The notes below the pieces were generated by a model. That model ran no database searches. It had not been told where the DNA came from and saw nothing but the letters and a program-made list of their open reading frames with translations. From positions 124,001 to 188,000 of the forward strand of contig JALNQF010000025.1 of assembly GCA_028456385.1 (NCBI GenBank): a stretch of DNA of 64,000 nt, written 5' to 3'. The position numbers were made by a program, and so were the translations under genes. The stretch comes from Ophiosphaerella korrae (lineage: Eukaryota > Ascomycota > Dothideomycetes > Pleosporales > Phaeosphaeriaceae). Shown piece after piece: positions 60,401 through 64,000 of this stretch (position 1 is the stretch's first letter; every line of letters begins with the position of its first letter).

Positions 60401-61174
60401 CCTGTGTGTTGGCAGTGGTCTTGCTGGTGCTGATACTGGGGCTGGGGCTGCTGGCAGGGGCATCTCTACTTCTCTGGCCATTGTTGCAGCGCCGTCCAGA
60501 TTTGCGGTGATGTAGGTTGCAATGGCTTTTCGGACGTTTGTGGCAATGAGCTGCTTTTTTAAATTTGCTTTTGCGTGCTCTGGGGCACTTTGGAAGAGTT
60601 CCACAACGGCATGTTTAGCAGTGTCGCGTACACCGGCATCAGCATCTTCGAGGTTAGCTATCAACTGCGCTGAGTAACTGCGAAAGGGAAGATTGTCGTT
60701 TTTATTCATCTTCACCACCCACGACATGGATGTTTCTTTGGCGCGCACATTGTTGCCCTTCATGGCAGTGTGGATGAGGGTCTCGACCTCGGCAGAAAAT
60801 AGTTTGTGTACATCAGCCAGTATTTGTAGGGACGCGCTGCGGTGAGCCTCGCGCGTATCACCCAACCGCTCCAGAAGCATCGAGCATAGCTTGGATGACT
60901 GCGACGTGAGGACAGTTGTTTCCCTTTGTAATTGCAGTCGCTTGATGAAATGGCTTAGTGTGGAGAAGCCTGCTGAGACGAGTGTAGCCGAGGTGGTGGC
61001 ACTGATAGCGATGCGGATGCAGTCGAATATAGGAGCCTGGCAGTCTTCAGGAACGCGGTCGTGCTTGATGCTGGATTTGACATTATTAAATAGTTGCAGG
61101 CGCTGCTCGACATTGGTGGAAGGCTTCTTCAACGCTGCCAGGAGCGCGTTCACCTGCTCCAGCATCTCGGGCAT
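57470..61174 (-). CDS. stu1: CLASP-family microtubule-associated protein Stu1
   Basis: Two exons on the minus strand, 61174-59664 and 59612-57470, joined by a 51-nt intron at the AQMMFETLEKREK junction; 1217 residues. The start is the ATG at 61174 (MPEMLEQVNALLAALKK); the frame is open further upstream but has no other ATG. N-terminal HEAT-like TOG units are followed by the CLASP N-terminal domain beginning at DPIHIYTQRELDDIFRDMAPAFEGRESEQNWLARDKN, with the downstream GAFVAGIKSILDGILKVANTLRTT. A long Ser/Pro/Arg-rich basic stretch with SPARSKSRLGQ-like motifs then binds microtubules, and a C-terminal helical CLASP domain ends at LLAYYLAKRG. Stu1 stabilises microtubules at kinetochores and in the spindle. 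The overall architecture and size fit filamentous fungal Stu1. Confidence 0.9.
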
Positions 61175-61570
61175 AATTGCGTTTAGAAAAGAGTCGTGGT
61201 AGACGCGGGGCACATGAGGACCAGGTTGATGCGATGTTTACTGACTTCACCAGCGTTGTTGTCTAGGGTGGGTCTCACGCTAATGCAGTGGCCAATCGCT
61301 CTGACAACCGTGCTCCCCCCGCGACATCACAAAGCCGTTCACAGCCCTCTGTGCCCCTATCCACCCATCACCTCCCGTCACATGTCTGGACCAATGAGCA
61401 AGCCGAGACCAAGGGCACCAGGGCAAAGCCACACAGGTGTGCATCTCGGAAAATTATGGTTTTTGCTTTTTCCAACACACCTTCGGTTGAAATACGATGG
61501 AGTGCTGGATAGGTAAAAGAGCGACAGCACCTCATCCCAATACAGTAAAGACTGTCCATTCACGCGCACT
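61175..61570. other. Intergenic between thi4 and stu1
   Basis: 396 bases serving as the 3' flank of thi4 and the stu1 promoter, both on the minus strand. No feature recognised. Confidence 0.5.
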
Positions 61571-62640
<1,070 letters not shown>

Positions 62641-62654
62641 TCAAAGCCTGGGAT

Positions 62655-62852
62655 CTGTTAAGGTTATTCGAATGTGGGGAGAGAGCAAGAGCATGTCCTT
62701 GCGCTGGTATTATCCAGATCAAGTTATGACCGTATAATCTCAGATCGAATCTAGTGGCCATACTCTTCCAGCACCACCTTTCACAGATGATGTCAAAAGA
62801 GGATGGCGACCGGAAGCGAACACCGGTTCATGCGTATACTAAGCTGATATAC
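62655..62852 (-). other. thi4: Probable 5' UTR intron of thi4 containing the riboswitch
   Basis: On the minus strand a donor AAG|GTATAT (62852) and an acceptor TTAACAG (62655) frame 198 nt that contain the whole TPP aptamer. A second donor-like site, AAGTATGG, lies upstream near 62913. Splicing would leave a short leader before the ATG at 62619. Inferred from splice signals and from the Neurospora thi4/NMT1 precedent. Confidence 0.55.
62692..62782 (-). promoter_or_regulatory. thi4: TPP (thiamine pyrophosphate) riboswitch aptamer
   Basis: The minus strand has the two diagnostic TPP-riboswitch motifs in order. The pyrimidine-sensing J3/2 motif CTGAGA (62738-62743) is followed by ATTATACGG, then the pyrophosphate-sensing helix ACTTGATCTGGATAATACC and AGCGCAAGGA (down to about 62696). 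The GGTGCTGG segment at about 62768-62778 would be the 5' strand before the variable P3 arm, which holds the GAAGAGTATGG to CTAGATTCGAT stretch. P2 pairing is not ideal as I align it, and outer P1 boundaries are approximate. Location upstream of thi4, sense strand, agrees with riboswitches known in fungal thiamine genes. Confidence 0.88.
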
Positions 62853-63051
62853 CTTGATGGCTTGAGGATAACGCCCGCGTGCAGACTGAGTCTTGCATCG
62901 TGGCAGCCATACTTGGTGGTGGGTATCTGCTAAAAAGTTAGTGTGCCATCTTGAAGATAAGAAGATTGCAGGATGAGTACGGATATCGAAATCACTCAAG
63001 ATGGTAGATTTAGAGAGTTGTAGAGAGGAAGAGATTACATGAGATGAGCTA

Positions 63052-63059
63052 CTTAAATA
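63052..63059 (-). promoter_or_regulatory. thi4: TATA-like element of thi4
   Basis: TATTTAAG on the minus strand, about 200 bases before the probable 5' UTR donor and 430 before the ATG, followed by a CT-rich tract (TCTCTTCCTCTCTAC). This placement fits a start site near 63020 and a leader long enough to hold the riboswitch intron. Confidence 0.45.
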
Positions 63060-64000
63060 CCTCACGCTACATTTTCCCTGCCATGTCTAACCGTTGAGGC
63101 GGGGTAGCAACGCAACGCAATGACGACTTTGCACTAACACTGTGTTCTATAACCGGCGGTTCTACAAGAAGCCAATTGCATCCAGATAGGTGTGCTATAT
63201 AAGCGTGGGGGGGTTCGGACTATCGAGTATTGGGGTCCGTGGAGTCCGGAGCATAGTATGAGTTACATATTAGTTGTGGGCAGAATACAACAAGAATTCC
63301 TTTCCCAGATTAGATGTCTTCAGTAAAGACTGCCCCTGAATTAGGAGCTACATGTTGTATTCTGTAATCTCTCAAGGTAACCAATCTAATTCTCGTTTAC
63401 AGAAGTATCCCATAGCAAAACCAGAACGACCCGAATTTTGTGGTTCATGTACTGGTCGAATGGTGCACTACGACAAAAAGTTTTGTACACATGTCAGTTG
63501 TTTGCGTTTGCGCTTGACTCGGTGCGCACGGCATCGCTAATCGTGCACCGTTGACTAATTGTTACTGATTTCACTGACTCAGAAAAGCGATGAGGCATGG
63601 GGCGAAGATCAGTCCGGGTTGATGTGCCGATCACCAAGAGGGCTTCGCGCGATTTCGTTTGCGCGACGAAGCTGGGTGAGGTTAATGTTGAATTGCGCAT
63701 CAAACCAATATCAAGCAGCACGTAGCTGAAGGCACCTGTGTCATTAACCGTGGACTAGGTGGTGCTTAGGCTCAGTGCGAACCAGAGTTGGTTGTGGGCA
63801 CGACAAGTTGTGGCGTCTAATAGCAGCAATGATCAGCGAGCCTGAGCGTTGTGCCTGGCAGACTAATGCTCATGCGTAGTCTGGAGTCTGTGTTGTGTTT
63901 GAGATGAGCCGAACGCGAATCCTTCAGGGAAGGATGAAACAGGTCCGTGAGCTCTGGTAATCCCGGTCGTCTCAAGATGTGCAGAATTGATTGATTCAGT
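63060..64000. other. Upstream of thi4 to window end
   Basis: Distal promoter and unassigned sequence. Frames of 60-75 codons on both strands show no recognisable content. The next gene lies beyond the window. Confidence 0.5.

Noticed and set aside
61211..61213. GTG start that would extend Stu1 by 13 residues
   Set aside because: Non-ATG start; the ATG at 61174 matches the typical CLASP N-terminus.

Overview
The window is a 64 kb piece of a filamentous ascomycete genome, most likely from a Dothideomycete close to Pleosporales. The lineage is an inference. It rests on many short introns (about 45-75 nt, GT-AG, with CTAAC/CTGAC-like branch sites), a fungus-specific elongation factor 3, HET-domain genes, and fungal families such as Stu1/CLASP, Emw1, Fyv7, Sdt1 and Thi4. 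Exon structures were built by hand from splice signals, and each CDS was checked for an open frame whose length is divisible by three.

Layout. 0-6.3 kb is housekeeping: a small I9-type proteinase inhibitor, a mitochondrial PDK/BCKDK-type kinase and elongation factor 3. 6.3-25.3 kb is an accessory stretch with long gene-poor segments. It holds an intact single-exon HET gene, a C2H2 zinc-finger gene, a decayed HET pseudogene and a second, four-exon HET gene. Two other genes interrupt it: emw1 and a Q/G/Y-rich glycine-zipper protein. 25.8-35 kb carries a BSP-family peptidase-like protein, an aberrant tRNA-Lys(CTT), a three-repeat Myb protein and fyv7, separated by two stretches of more than 2 kb with no supported gene.

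35-49.2 kb is gene-dense: an Atos-type (DUF4210) protein, a coiled-coil orphan, an Sdt1-like nucleotidase divergent from a Pro/Arg-rich protein, a multi-KH RNA-binding protein and a mitochondrial rhodanese. 49.6-51.2 kb is a decayed gene of unknown function. 51.6-62.6 kb is all on the minus strand: a full-size ABCB transporter, a small six-cysteine orphan, stu1 (CLASP) and thi4.

The strongest regulatory signal is a TPP riboswitch aptamer in a probable 5' UTR intron of thi4. It comes with uORFs and a TATA-like box, which matches the known fungal scheme in which thiamine pyrophosphate controls splicing of thiazole-synthase mRNA. I found no wholly new multi-gene system. The least explained items are the glycine-zipper/prion-like protein, the six-cysteine orphan, the decayed gene at 50 kb and the 5'-aberrant tRNA-Lys.
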